Shown one piece after another: positions 27,948 through 35,911 of a stretch of 64,000 nt of DNA (its first letter is position 1; each line of letters opens with the position of its first letter). Source of the DNA: Halobacillus sp. Marseille-Q1614 (lineage in GTDB: Bacteria; Bacillota; Bacilli; Bacillales; Halobacillaceae); assembly GCF_902809865.1 (NCBI RefSeq), contig NZ_CADDWH010000001.1, positions 1,302,001 through 1,366,000 of the forward strand. Reading direction: 5' to 3'. Both the position numbers and the translations under genes were made by a program. Under the pieces are notes generated by a model. It saw only the letters and a program-made list of their open reading frames with translations, was not told where the DNA came from and made no database searches.

Positions 27948-28024
27948 CTTTTAAGCGGCCACACTCGAAGTAATGTCGTTCGATTCTGGCACACAACGTG
28001 CCGAACTTAATCGAACTTCCTCCT
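27948..28024. repeat. intergenic repeat, copy B
   Basis: Shares CTTTTAAGCGG, GTCGTTCGAT and the 16-mer AATCGAACTTCCTCCT with copy A at 12309-12435. Here it folds as GTTCGATT/AATCGAAC with an inner GGCAC/GTGCC hairpin. Confidence 0.6.
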
Positions 28025-28074
28025 GTTTATCAAAGCCTCCTTGCGAAAAAACCACGCTGCGAGATCTCGGATCA

Positions 28075-28115
28075 TTAGGGAACTCTGCAGTATTCGCTAC
28101 TGCAGAGTTCCCTAA
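28075..28115. repeat. perfect 18-bp inverted repeat
   Basis: TTAGGGAACTCTGCAGTA and TACTGCAGAGTTCCCTAA flank a 5-nt loop (TTCGC). It is followed on the plus strand by A, not T, so it is not a standard terminator. Confidence 0.8.
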
Positions 28116-28118
28116 AAA

Positions 28119-28167
28119 AAGTCCACCCCTCAAAGCATACACTGCCTAGTTAGGGGGACTTCTTTTT
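28119..28167 (+). terminator. plus-strand terminator in the intergenic region
   Basis: AAGTCC...CCCT pairs with AGGG...GGACTT around a loop of about 20 nt, followed by CTTTTT. It ends no annotated gene. Confidence 0.5.
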
Positions 28168-28267
28168 CCTGTTACGGGTAAGGTACACCTTTTCACAAGA
28201 GATCTATAGCGTTCTTTTCATGTAAAAAATTACATCAAGGTAGGGTTCCAATGGAATAGGACAGTAA

Positions 28268-28306
28268 TAAAAAAGAGCTGTGTCTTCAAAAGACACAGCT
28301 CTTTTT
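28268..28306. terminator. bidirectional terminator after ccdC
   Basis: AAGAGCTGTGTCTT/AAGACACAGCTCTT stem with a tiny loop and T runs in both directions; it ends 2 bp before the ccdC stop. Confidence 0.93.
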
Positions 28307-28307
28307 G

Positions 28308-28781
28308 TTATGAGAGAGACTTTTCCAGCCGCAAATACTGCCGCAGCATCGCAAGTCTCCACGTTAAGATCATACCAAGTGCGAGCAGGAAAAACATCCC
28401 GCTTGTTTCACCAAAAGAAATAGAGCTTCCAATAATGATTTTTAGAATAATCCGCAGTATGAGCAGCCCAAACAATATAAATACGAAAGCGCGTGATGGT
28501 TTTAAGTATATGTTCCCTTCTCTGACTTCAAACTTTGAAGAACGAATCAGAAAAAAAGAGAAAATCGCTCCTATCGTTACCGCTTCGAGTACCTGGCTCC
28601 ATTCTACACGGAACACTGGAAAGACAAACATCAGAGCCCCGGTGCTCATAAATAAAGGCGGCAATATAATTTTCTTTACACTGGCCGGCCGCTTTGCTGC
28701 TCTCATTCGAACAAAAATCATCGCTGTGGCCATGAAAGCCGCAGCAACCGAGCTTGCAATAATCCAAAACATAAGGTTCAC
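28308..28781 (-). CDS. ccdC: cytochrome c biogenesis protein CcdC
   Basis: A 157-residue membrane protein with about five helices (FWIIASSVAAAFMATAMIFV, ILPPLFMSTGALMFVFPVF, AFVFILFGLLILRIILKII and others) and the charged segment RSSKFEVREGNIYLKPSRAF. It matches CcdC/YneJ of the Bacillus ccd locus; its exact role in cytochrome c maturation is unclear and it is dispensable in B. subtilis. It follows the MrpB-like gene by 18 bp, forming a ccdA-mrpB-ccdC unit. Confidence 0.9.
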   Translation of the reverse strand: MNLMFWIIASSVAAAFMATAMIFVRMRAAKRPASVKKIILPPLFMSTGALMFVFPVFRVEWSQVLEAVTIGAIFSFFLIRSSKFEVREGNIYLKPSRAFVFILFGLLILRIILKIIIGSSISFGETSGMFFLLALGMILTWRLAMLRQYLRLEKSLS

Positions 28782-28799
28782 TCTTTCATACTTTTACAT

Positions 28800-29240
28800 T
28801 CAGTCCGCTTGGGCACTGGTGTCGCTTGAAGCGGTTAAAATGATTGTCATTGTAATTCCGATACAAGTTAAATATACGCCCAAGTCAAAAATCATCGCTG
28901 TGGCAAGCTCCGTTCTACCTAAAATAGGCAGTTGGAAATAGCCAAAGCTGTGAGATAAAAAAGGCGCATTAAAAAGGAAAGCTCCAATCCCTGATCCTGC
29001 GGCAATAATTAATCCAGCAAAAACCATTTGCATGTAGTCAATAGGAATGATCTTTTTCATTACATTCTCTCCGTACGCCATATACATAAGGATTAATGCA
29101 GCCGCTCCTGTAAGACCTCCGATAAACCCTCCACCCGGCTTGTTATGGCCGGCAAAAAATAAGTAGATAGAGAATCCCATTAAAATAAACGCGATTAGGG
29201 CAGTCATTGTTCGTAAAATTAAGTCATTTGATTCTTTCAT
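28800..29240 (-). CDS. orphan MnhB/MrpB-family Na+/H+ antiporter subunit B homologue
   Basis: A 146-residue membrane protein with four helices. The family motif GHNKPGGGFIGGLTGAAALILMYMAYG (about 30-56) and RTMTALIAFILMGFSIYLFF at the start are typical of MrpB/MnhB, a subunit of the multi-protein Mrp cation/proton antiporter. No other Mrp subunit lies in this window. It occupies the place of ccdB/yneI (a CheY-like protein in B. subtilis) between ccdA and ccdC. It may work with a distant mrp operon or have a separate role. Confidence 0.85.
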   Translation of the reverse strand: MKESNDLILRTMTALIAFILMGFSIYLFFAGHNKPGGGFIGGLTGAAALILMYMAYGENVMKKIIPIDYMQMVFAGLIIAAGSGIGAFLFNAPFLSHSFGYFQLPILGRTELATAMIFDLGVYLTCIGITMTIILTASSDTSAQAD

Positions 29241-29308
29241 AAAAAAAAGCTCCTTTTTTCCTAATCAATAGTTTCATCATAATATAAATTCAAGAGAAAA
29301 TCCACGAC

Positions 29309-30013
29309 TTAAAACCCTTGAAAATTAAAGAGACCGGCTAAATACGACGTAAGCTTCGTCATCCAGTCAAAATACAGGGCAATTCCAAGCGCAATCATGA
29401 TATAACCGCCGGATTTCACTATAGCAGCACTGTGGCGTTTGATCCAGCCAAGCTTCCCAATAAAGAAAGAAAGAATTAAAAACGGCAGAGAGAACCCTAA
29501 AGAGTAGGCGACCATCATCACTAGAAATAGCTGCGGCTGCTCAGCACCTAAAACAATAACAGCTGAAAGAATGGGTCCTGTACAAGGTGTCCATCCAAGG
29601 GAGAAGGCTAAACCGATGAGAAATGAGCCGAAATAGCCAGATGGACGGTTTTTAAAGGCAATCTTTCGGTCCTTCATTAAAAAGTTGAAGTTAAACACTC
29701 CGATGATGACAAAACCGAAAAAGATAATCAATACGGCTCCAAGACGGCGGATAATATCATCATACTGCACGAGAAACTGTGCAAAGAAAGAACCTGAGAA
29801 CCCCATAATTAAGAAAATCGTTGAAAACCCTATTAAAAACAGGATGGTATGTAACAGGCTCCGCCTTTTCAGCATCCCATTATCCTCTTTTAATTCACTG
29901 ACACTCATCCCGGTAATATAGGAAAGAAAAGCCGGGTACAGCGGCAGGACGCATGGGGAAATAAAAGAAAGAAACCCTGCCCCAAAGGCTAAAAATACGT
30001 TAACGTCTGTCAT
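29309..30013 (-). CDS. ccdA: cytochrome c biogenesis protein CcdA (thiol-disulfide transfer)
   Basis: A 234-residue six-helix membrane protein of the CcdA/DsbD-beta family that carries reducing equivalents from cytoplasmic thioredoxin across the membrane to ResA/YneN-type proteins. The two active cysteines lie in SPCVLPLYPAFLSYITG (about residue 20) and GWTPCTGPILSAV (about 141). Upstream of the MrpB-like and ccdC genes on the same strand. Confidence 0.95.
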   Translation of the reverse strand: MTDVNVFLAFGAGFLSFISPCVLPLYPAFLSYITGMSVSELKEDNGMLKRRSLLHTILFLIGFSTIFLIMGFSGSFFAQFLVQYDDIIRRLGAVLIIFFGFVIIGVFNFNFLMKDRKIAFKNRPSGYFGSFLIGLAFSLGWTPCTGPILSAVIVLGAEQPQLFLVMMVAYSLGFSLPFLILSFFIGKLGWIKRHSAAIVKSGGYIMIALGIALYFDWMTKLTSYLAGLFNFQGF

Positions 30014-30116
30014 ATTATTATGTCCCCTATCATTAGTTTCGACCCTATTGTATCAAACACCGCCGTAAAAAACGATCAATGAACTGTGAACATCTGGCGA
30101 CTATTATAATTTCCAT

Positions 30117-30155
30117 ATAAAAAGCCTTTACTGCTTTTAATGACAGTAAAGGCTT
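30117..30155 (-). terminator. terminator of yneF
   Basis: AAGCCTTTACTG/CAGTAAAGGCTT perfect 12-bp stem with T run on the minus strand. Confidence 0.93.
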
Positions 30156-30166
30156 GCCTATGATTG

Positions 30167-30391
30167 CTATTTCATTTGGTTGTTCATCGCACGCATCATT
30201 TGATTGATCTTCTTCTGTGACGGCTTTTGTCCCATTTGCATCATCAAAGTACGCAGCATTTGCTCATTAATAGGCGGGTTCTTTTTCAAATAATTCATCA
30301 TGTACCTTCTAGCGATGAAAAAGCCTAAGGCTACTCCACCTACAAGCGCTAATAGAGCAATGATGATGACCCATACGATACCCAAAGTCAT
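30167..30391 (-). CDS. yneF: UPF0154 membrane protein YneF
   Basis: A 74-residue protein with one N-terminal helix ([28 protein letters not shown]), then [20 protein letters not shown] and [18 protein letters not shown], an almost invariant family signature. Function unknown. The ATG at 30391 is preferred because AAGGAGG precedes it; a longer reading would include that site. Downstream of sirA by 72 bp. Confidence 0.92.
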   Translation of the reverse strand: MTLGIVWVIIIALLALVGGVALGFFIARRYMMNYLKKNPPINEQMLRTLMMQMGQKPSQKKINQMMRAMNNQMK

Positions 30392-30463
30392 ATCAACGTC
30401 TTCCTCCTTCGTGTTGTCTCCCATAACAGTATAGTAAAAGACCTTGATGAATACAACAGGCTT

Positions 30464-30871
30464 TTACGATAACAGACGCTGACGTATAAAAGGGGAAATC
30501 CATCCGTAATGCTCGCCGCTTTCTTCTACGATAAAAAACGATTGATCACACATTCTTAACGGTTGAAATAAAACCCGTTCCGCTTGCCAGAGGCTGTCAC
30601 ACTGAAATAGACAACAGCATTTCTTATCTTCTAGTATATCATAATTCCTTAAACAATCGAATAATTGACTATTTAAATTTGAATGGCTGCTATGGATTTT
30701 TTTCAGCCAGTCTAAAAACGAGAAATGGTTCGTGATGTAGTCTAGTTGCTGTTTGTAAATATGAGAATGAGGAAAGTCGCTGCATTCCTCAAAAAATCTC
30801 TTCAATATATCTACCTTATAATAGTAGTGTTCGGTTACTTCTCTTTTTATAGCATAGACTGCAAATTGCAT
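30464..30871 (-). CDS. sirA: sporulation inhibitor of replication SirA
   Basis: A 135-residue protein matching SirA/YneE in length and position. SirA binds DnaA domain I to stop replication initiation as sporulation begins. Visible: FAVYAIKREVTEHYYYKVDILKRFFEE, HFSFLDWLKKIHSSHSNLNSQ, and a cysteine cluster KKCCCLFQCDSLW. The ATG at 30871 has AAGGAGG nine bases upstream. The promoter region carries three TTTGTCA (minus TGACAAA) sites resembling Spo0A boxes with one mismatch. Confidence 0.87.
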   Translation of the reverse strand: MQFAVYAIKREVTEHYYYKVDILKRFFEECSDFPHSHIYKQQLDYITNHFSFLDWLKKIHSSHSNLNSQLFDCLRNYDILEDKKCCCLFQCDSLWQAERVLFQPLRMCDQSFFIVEESGEHYGWISPFIRQRLLS

Positions 30872-30893
30872 ATAACCAATCCTCCTTGCAAGT

Positions 30894-30958
30894 ATTATAG
30901 CGAGCAAGGAAGGATAAGTTTGTCACTTTTTGTCACTGAATTTAGAGTACTTTTGTCA
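30894..30958 (-). promoter_or_regulatory. sirA promoter with three Spo0A-box-like sites
   Basis: Minus-strand -10 TATAAT at 30894-30899. TGACAAA occurs at 30919-30925, 30929-30935 and 30952-30958 (the first two exactly 10 bp apart), one mismatch from the TGNCGAA Spo0A box. No good -35 is present, as expected for an activated promoter. Confidence 0.45.
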
Positions 30959-30972
30959 TATTTTCAATTATG

Positions 30973-31002
30973 TAAAAGATGCTGCTGCCCTTAGGCAGCA
31001 GC
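30973..31002 (-). terminator. terminator of tkt
   Basis: GCTGCTGCC/GGCAGCAGC stem with a 4-nt loop and ATCTTTT tail on the minus strand. Confidence 0.88.
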
Positions 31003-31013
31003 TATTCTCTCTA

Positions 31014-33011
31014 TTATCCCATTAAGCTTTCAGCATGCTTAACGACATTCTCTACGTTGAAACCGTATTTCTCAATGACTTCGTCTCCAGGAGCAGAAGC
31101 ACCAAATGTATCAATGCCGATTACAGCTCCATCAAGTCCTACATAACGTTCCCAGCCAAAGGACGCTCCCATTTCAATAGCAAGACGCCGTCTTACGTCT
31201 GATGGAAGTACACTTTCTTTATAATCTGAATCCTGTGCTTCGAATCGATCGAAGGAAGGAACACTTACGACACGGACGTCATAGCCTTTTGTTTTAAGCT
31301 CTTCCTGTGCGCGTACGGCAAGCTGTACTTCAGAACCTGATGCAAGAAGGATACCATCAGGCGTGCTCTTATCAGAATCACTTAGAATATAAGCGCCTCG
31401 CTTCACACCTTCATAGCTTGTACCTTCTAAAGTAGGAAGACCTTGGCGAGTTAAGACAAGTGCAGTCGGTGTTGTGTTGGACTCAAGAGCCAGTCTCCAC
31501 GCAGCGCTTGTTTCGTTTCCGTCAGCCGGGCGCATAACCGAAAGATTCGGCATTGCTCTTAGAGAAGCCAGCTGTTCTACAGGCTCGTGTGTAGGACCAT
31601 CTTCACCAACAGCAACAGAATCGTGTGTTAATACATAATTAACCGGCAGATTCATCAGCGCTGATAAACGAAGAGCCGGACGAAGATAGTCGCTGAATAC
31701 GAAGAACGTACCGCCATAAACTTTTAAACCGCCGTGAAGCGCCATACCGTTTAGTGCAGCAGCCATTGCAAATTCACGAACCCCAAACCAGATGTTTCGG
31801 CCAGCATAATTCTTGCGGGAGAAGTCGTCTTCATCTTTTACAGCCGTTTTGTTGGATCCGGCAAGGTCTGCACTTCCGCCGAAGAAATAAGGAATCTTCT
31901 GTGATAGTGCATTAATCGCTTCACCTGAAGATGCTCGAGTTGCCAGTTTGTCTTCACCGACTGTGTATGCAGGAAGTTCTTTATCCCATCCTTCAGGAAG
32001 ACGTCCGTCCATCGCTGCTTCAAGCTCACCGGCAAGCTCTGGGTAGGATTCTTTATATTGTTTAAACAGGTCGTTCCACTCCTGCTCCTTCTTCTCGCCA
32101 TTAGCCTGAACTTTATCTTTAAAGTCCTGATATACTTCTTCAGGCACATGGAAAGGCTCGTCGTGGCCCCACTTATAGTATTCCTTCGCTGCAGTTGCCT
32201 CTTCTTCCCCTAGCGGAGCACCGTGAGAAGCTGATTTACCAGATTTATTCGGTGAACCATAACCGATGATCGTCTTCACTTCGATCATTGTCGGCTGGTC
32301 TGTATTCATTTTTGCCTGTTCAATCGCTTTAGCAATACTGTCTGTATCTGTTCCGTCTTCTACACGGATTACCTGCCAGCCATAAGCTTCATAACGCTTT
32401 TCAACGCTTTCGCTGAAGGAACGGTCAAGATCCCCGTCTAAAGAGATATCATTGGAGTCATAAAGAACAACGAGTTTTCCTAAGCCTAAGTGTCCGGCTA
32501 ATGAAGCAGATTCCTGAGAAACACCTTCCATTAAGTCACCATCACCGCAGATTGCAAAAGTATAATGATCGACAACATTGTAATCATCACGATTGTATTT
32601 AGCCCCAAGGTGAGCTTCGGCCATAGCCATACCTGCAGCCATAGCAAGACCCTGACCTAAAGGTCCTGTCGTCGCTTCCACCCCATCCGTGTGACCGAAT
32701 TCAGGGTGTCCAGGTGTTTTAGAATCCCACCGACGGAAATTCTTAAGATCTTCAATAGTTACCTTATATCCTGATAAGTGAAGCAGGCTGTATAGAAGCA
32801 TAGAGCCGTGCCCCGCTGAAAGTACAAATCGGTCACGGTTAAACCAATTAGAGTTTTTCGGATTATGATTCATGAACTGTGTCCACAAAGTATAAGCCAT
32901 AGGTGCGGCACCCATCGGCATCCCCGGGTGTCCAGAGTTTGCTTTTTCTACCGCATCAATGGTAAGAGTTCTAATCGTATTAATCGAAGTTTGTGCAAGG
33001 CTGTTTGCCAT
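31014..33011 (-). CDS. tkt: transketolase
   Basis: Thiamine-diphosphate enzyme of the non-oxidative pentose phosphate pathway (665 residues). Visible: [35 protein letters not shown], the ThDP motif [39 protein letters not shown], and [22 protein letters not shown]. The ATG at 33011 has AAAGGGG upstream. It acts on products of zwf-gnd encoded in the same window. Same place as in B. subtilis, between sirA and ynzC. Confidence 0.96.
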   Translation of the reverse strand: MANSLAQTSINTIRTLTIDAVEKANSGHPGMPMGAAPMAYTLWTQFMNHNPKNSNWFNRDRFVLSAGHGSMLLYSLLHLSGYKVTIEDLKNFRRWDSKTPGHPEFGHTDGVEATTGPLGQGLAMAAGMAMAEAHLGAKYNRDDYNVVDHYTFAICGDGDLMEGVSQESASLAGHLGLGKLVVLYDSNDISLDGDLDRSFSESVEKRYEAYGWQVIRVEDGTDTDSIAKAIEQAKMNTDQPTMIEVKTIIGYGSPNKSGKSASHGAPLGEEEATAAKEYYKWGHDEPFHVPEEVYQDFKDKVQANGEKKEQEWNDLFKQYKESYPELAGELEAAMDGRLPEGWDKELPAYTVGEDKLATRASSGEAINALSQKIPYFFGGSADLAGSNKTAVKDEDDFSRKNYAGRNIWFGVREFAMAAALNGMALHGGLKVYGGTFFVFSDYLRPALRLSALMNLPVNYVLTHDSVAVGEDGPTHEPVEQLASLRAMPNLSVMRPADGNETSAAWRLALESNTTPTALVLTRQGLPTLEGTSYEGVKRGAYILSDSDKSTPDGILLASGSEVQLAVRAQEELKTKGYDVRVVSVPSFDRFEAQDSDYKESVLPSDVRRRLAIEMGASFGWERYVGLDGAVIGIDTFGASAPGDEVIEKYGFNVENVVKHAESLMG

Positions 33012-33149
33012 TTGTTTAGTTCCCCTTTCTGGTTTCGTATGTAACAAGTATTATCCTATAATGAAAAACCGCTTGTGACAAGCAATGTTACCGAAAACTC
33101 GCGAATTTATGCATTTTTCTAACAAAAATTCTCAAATCCACCAGGAAAT

Positions 33150-33180
33150 AATAAAAATTCCGCACCTCATCAAGGTGCGG
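33150..33180 (-). terminator. terminator of ynzC
   Basis: CCGCACCT/AGGTGCGG stem followed by AATTTTTATT on the minus strand. Confidence 0.88.
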
Positions 33181-33192
33181 ATGATTTAGGGT

Positions 33193-33426
33193 TTAGTGTT
33201 TCTTTTCTTTTTCCTGCATGTCTTTCAGTTTTTGAGGGGTTACATCTTTGCCGTTAGGGTCAACGATTTTCATCCCTTTTAACTGATTTTTAAAAGACTT
33301 TCGTACATTTTTTAAATATTCTTGACGAAGGTCCTGCTGTTCCTTTTTCTCAGCTTCGGTTAATCCCTTATCTTTTGATTTATGAGAAAGCTCGTTAATA
33401 CGCTCCAGCTTTTCATTCGTAAGCAT
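33193..33426 (-). CDS. ynzC: DUF896 protein YnzC
   Basis: A 77-residue, charged, helical protein of the UPF0291/DUF896 family: [20 protein letters not shown], then [37 protein letters not shown]. In B. subtilis it lies in the SOS-induced yneA-yneB-ynzC operon; its role is not settled. A terminator separates it from yneB here, so it may be only partly co-transcribed. Confidence 0.93.
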   Translation of the reverse strand: MLTNEKLERINELSHKSKDKGLTEAEKKEQQDLRQEYLKNVRKSFKNQLKGMKIVDPNGKDVTPQKLKDMQEKEKKH

Positions 33427-33455
33427 GCGCCATTCTCCTCCTTTATAGGATCAAA

Positions 33456-33492
33456 TGAAAAAGACAAGAAGCTTTCTTCTTAAGCCTCTTGT
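33456..33492 (-). terminator. terminator between yneB and ynzC
   Basis: ACAAGAGGCTT/AAGCTTCTTGT (one mismatch), then TCTTTTTC on the minus strand. Confidence 0.75.
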
Positions 33493-33502
33493 CCTCCTTA
33501 TT

Positions 33503-34189
<687 letters not shown>

Positions 34190-34205
34190 TTATTTGATAA
34201 GCGTA

Positions 34206-34301
34206 CTATACACTCGTCACCATAGAATAGTAAAGAAAAGCCAGGCTCGCAATAAATAATAGAATATAAGTGACATCCAGCATAGACATTTTATTAAACA
34301 T
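34206..34301 (-). CDS. 31-aa SOS-controlled membrane microprotein in the yneA position
   Basis: Too short for usual gene calling. ATG at 34301 with GGAGG eight bases upstream, TAG at 34206. It reads MFNKMSMLDV, then TYILLFIASLAFLYYSMVTS and a final V: a short polar start and one membrane helix (about residues 11-28). B. subtilis has yneA here, a division inhibitor of about 100 residues with an N-terminal helix plus a LysM domain; the LysM part is absent. Three LexA boxes and a strong promoter precede it. A short membrane division inhibitor comparable to Caulobacter SidA is my inference. Confidence 0.65.
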   Translation of the reverse strand: MFNKMSMLDVTYILLFIASLAFLYYSMVTSV

Positions 34302-34318
34302 AATACCAACCTCCGATT

Positions 34319-34332
34319 CGAACTTTTGTTCT
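34319..34332. promoter_or_regulatory. LexA box 1
   Basis: CGAAC-TTTT-GTTCT, one base off the Bacillus CGAAC-N4-GTTCG site, in the 5' leader of the microprotein transcript. Confidence 0.8.
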
Positions 34333-34334
34333 TA

Positions 34335-34348
34335 GAAACATTTGTTCG
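34335..34348. promoter_or_regulatory. LexA box 2
   Basis: On the minus strand CGAAC-AAAT-GTTTC; lies just downstream of the microprotein -10. Confidence 0.8.
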
Positions 34349-34362
34349 CTTTTTATAACTTT

Positions 34363-34390
34363 ATTATATACGAACGTTCGTTCTTGTCAA
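34363..34390 (-). promoter_or_regulatory. promoter of the microprotein-yneB operon
   Basis: Minus-strand -35 TTGACA (34385-34390), 16-bp spacer, -10 TATAAT (34363-34368). LexA box 3 fills the spacer. Confidence 0.8.
34371..34384. promoter_or_regulatory. LexA box 3
   Basis: CGAAC-GTTC-GTTCT inside the spacer of the microprotein promoter. Confidence 0.85.
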
Positions 34391-34400
34391 TGGTTTTTTT

Positions 34401-34414
34401 CGAACGCTTGTTTG
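34401..34414. promoter_or_regulatory. LexA box 4
   Basis: CGAAC-GCTT-GTTTG, overlapping the -35 of lexA, which fits autorepression. Confidence 0.8.
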
Positions 34415-34440
34415 TATTTTTAAATCTATCATGATAGAAT
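34412..34440 (+). promoter_or_regulatory. lexA promoter
   Basis: -35 TTGTAT (34412-34417), 17-bp spacer, -10 TAGAAT (34435-34440). The spacer and -10 contain the 14-bp palindrome TCTATCATGATAGA. Confidence 0.65.
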
Positions 34441-34476
34441 GTATGTAATTAAATCCTATGTTCGAGGTGTATAAAT

Positions 34477-35100
34477 ATGAATAAACTTTCTAAAAGGCAG
34501 CAGGAAATACTAGATTTCATTAAAGAACAAGTGTTACTTAAAGGTTATCCGCCTTCAGTAAGAGAGATCGGCCAGTCTGTCGGATTAGCATCAAGCTCTA
34601 CTGTTCACGGGCACTTATCACGATTAGAGAAAAAAGGATTCATCCGCCGCGACCCGACGAAACCTAGAGCCATTGAAGTTATCGAGCTTGAAGAAGAGAA
34701 TGCCATTCCTAAGAGCGAAGCAGCTTATGCTCCTGTTATTGGTAAAGTTACGGCAGGTTCGCCTATTACAGCGATCGAGAATATCGAAGAATATGTCCCG
34801 CTTCCTGACACACTGGCGGGTCCTGAGGACACTACATTTGTTCTTGTCGTTCAAGGAGAAAGTATGATTGAAGCCGGAATTTTAGATGGAGATATGGTAA
34901 TTGTCAGACAGCAGACAACAGCTAACAATGGAGATATAGTTGTCGCAATGACAGAAGATGAAGAAGCAACGGTAAAGCGTTTCTTTAAAGAAAGTAATCA
35001 TATCCGCCTACAGCCGGAGAATGCCACAATGGATCCCATTATCTTGAATGATGTGAGTATTTTAGGTAAAGTCGTAGGTTTATATCGGACGGTGCATTAA
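34477..35100 (+). CDS. lexA: SOS repressor LexA
   Basis: SOS transcriptional repressor (207 residues) that cleaves itself when RecA filaments form. N-terminal winged helix: [20 protein letters not shown], then [20 protein letters not shown]. The cleavage site is in [10 protein letters not shown] (Ala-Gly), the catalytic serine in [15 protein letters not shown] and the lysine in [14 protein letters not shown] precedes the ATG. Divergent from the microprotein-yneB operon with four LexA boxes between. Confidence 0.97.
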   Translation: MNKLSKRQQEILDFIKEQVLLKGYPPSVREIGQSVGLASSSTVHGHLSRLEKKGFIRRDPTKPRAIEVIELEEENAIPKSEAAYAPVIGKVTAGSPITAIENIEEYVPLPDTLAGPEDTTFVLVVQGESMIEAGILDGDMVIVRQQTTANNGDIVVAMTEDEEATVKRFFKESNHIRLQPENATMDPIILNDVSILGKVVGLYRTVH

Positions 35101-35108
35101 GTTTAAAA

Positions 35109-35178
35109 GATTCCCTTTCACTACTTGCAGAAGGGAATCTCAGGCTGTCGAGAAAGTTCTCGACAGCCCTATTTTTTT
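35109..35178 (+). terminator. tandem hairpin terminator of lexA
   Basis: Two hairpins in a row: AGATTCCCTT/AAGGGAATCT (35109-35140), then GGCTGTCGAG/CTCGACAGCC (35143-35168) with seven T. Confidence 0.88.
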
Positions 35179-35244
35179 GGTCTTTTTCAAAAATTTGATC
35201 TCTTTATGCCCTGAAGATAGATTTCTTTGGAAAAGGTGATTCCT

Positions 35245-35609
35245 TTGTTCCAATTAAGAAATGATCGGCAGATTGAAATGGAAATGGTAACGTTAGAAGG
35301 GCTTGTGCCCGAAGACCAGATTGATCAATACATAGATTTCTCCTTTACCTAGAAAAAGTACGTCCGTTTTATTCAGAAGACAATGGTCGTCCATCTCTTG
35401 ATCCTCTTGTGCTATTCAAAATGAGATTCATCGGTTATTTGTACGGCAGCAGTTCCGAGCGTGAGTTAAAAAGACAGATTCAGCCTATGTAGCTTATCGC
35501 TGGTTTTTTGGGGTTGAACTTAACTGATCGTAAGTCTCATCACTCCACCATTAGCCTGAACCGTCAAACACGATTTAAAGAAGCTGAATGGTATTACCTA
35601 TTAGAATGA
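35245..35609 (+). pseudogene. IS1182-family transposase, N-terminal remnant with frameshifts
   Basis: Broken frames together spell an IS1182-type transposase N-terminus: FQLRNDRQIEMEMVTLEGLV, PEDQIDQYIDFSFT, then (new frame) PFYSEDNGRPSLDPLVLFKM and FIGYLYGSSSERELKRQIQ, then (new frame) AYRWFF and LNLTDRKSHHSTISLNRQTR. A TAG at about 35353 and at least two frameshifts inactivate it, and the catalytic core is missing. I see no terminal inverted repeats. Confidence 0.8.
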
Positions 35610-35834
35610 AGAATTTAAACGCAGGAGGTCGCCATACGCTTTCCCTTCAATTGAAAACCATGCTTTAAATTTGATATGCCGAAAGCCCAGGTTTTCATTT
35701 TTTATCAGCTTGTGATTTTGAGTATCCGCAATGCAATACCATAAATACAAAAAGAAGGCATTAGAGGAAAATAGAAAAGATCTGCGTACTCCATTTTTTA
35801 AGGGGTACATTTTTATTAAATTAACATGACTAGT

Positions 35835-35856
35835 GTCAATGACTATAGTCATTGAC
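35835..35856. promoter_or_regulatory. perfect 22-bp operator palindrome of the TetR gene
   Basis: Arms GTCAATGACT and AGTCATTGAC around a central AT. It lies immediately upstream of the -35 of the TetR gene. Confidence 0.75.
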
Positions 35857-35885
35857 TTGAATTAATGACTTCAGTCATTTATAAT
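35857..35885 (+). promoter_or_regulatory. promoter and second operator of the TetR gene
   Basis: -35 TTGAAT (35857-35862), 17-bp spacer, -10 TATAAT (35880-35885). The spacer holds AATGACT-TC-AGTCATT (35864-35879), a second copy of the operator core. Confidence 0.75.
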
Positions 35886-35911
35886 TCAGCTAAGAAGGGC
35901 GGGTTATAACA

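Larger units (their letters stand above)
27928..28267. other. structured gene-free interval
   Basis: About 340 bp between the yneK and ccdC terminators with no credible gene. It holds repeat copy B (27948-28024), a perfect 18-bp inverted repeat (28075-28115) and a plus-strand terminator (28119-28167). Unexplained structure; see findings. Confidence 0.6.
35179..35911. other. interval with transposase debris and a regulatory region
   Basis: About 730 bp between the lexA terminator and a TetR gene. It contains a broken transposase N-terminus (35245-35609), about 220 bp in which I see no gene, and the operator/promoter of the TetR gene from 35835. Confidence 0.65.

Noticed and set aside
27951-28142. 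Minus-strand 63-codon frame between yneK and ccdC
   Set aside because: Lies wholly in inverted-repeat sequence; its arms translate only because the repeat lacks stops.
28435-28941. Plus-strand 168-codon frame opposite ccdC and the MrpB-like gene
   Set aside because: Antisense shadow of two well-supported membrane protein genes.
35601-35852. Minus-strand 83-codon frame after the transposase remnant
   Set aside because: No ribosome site, no recognisable motif, and it overlaps the operator of the TetR gene.
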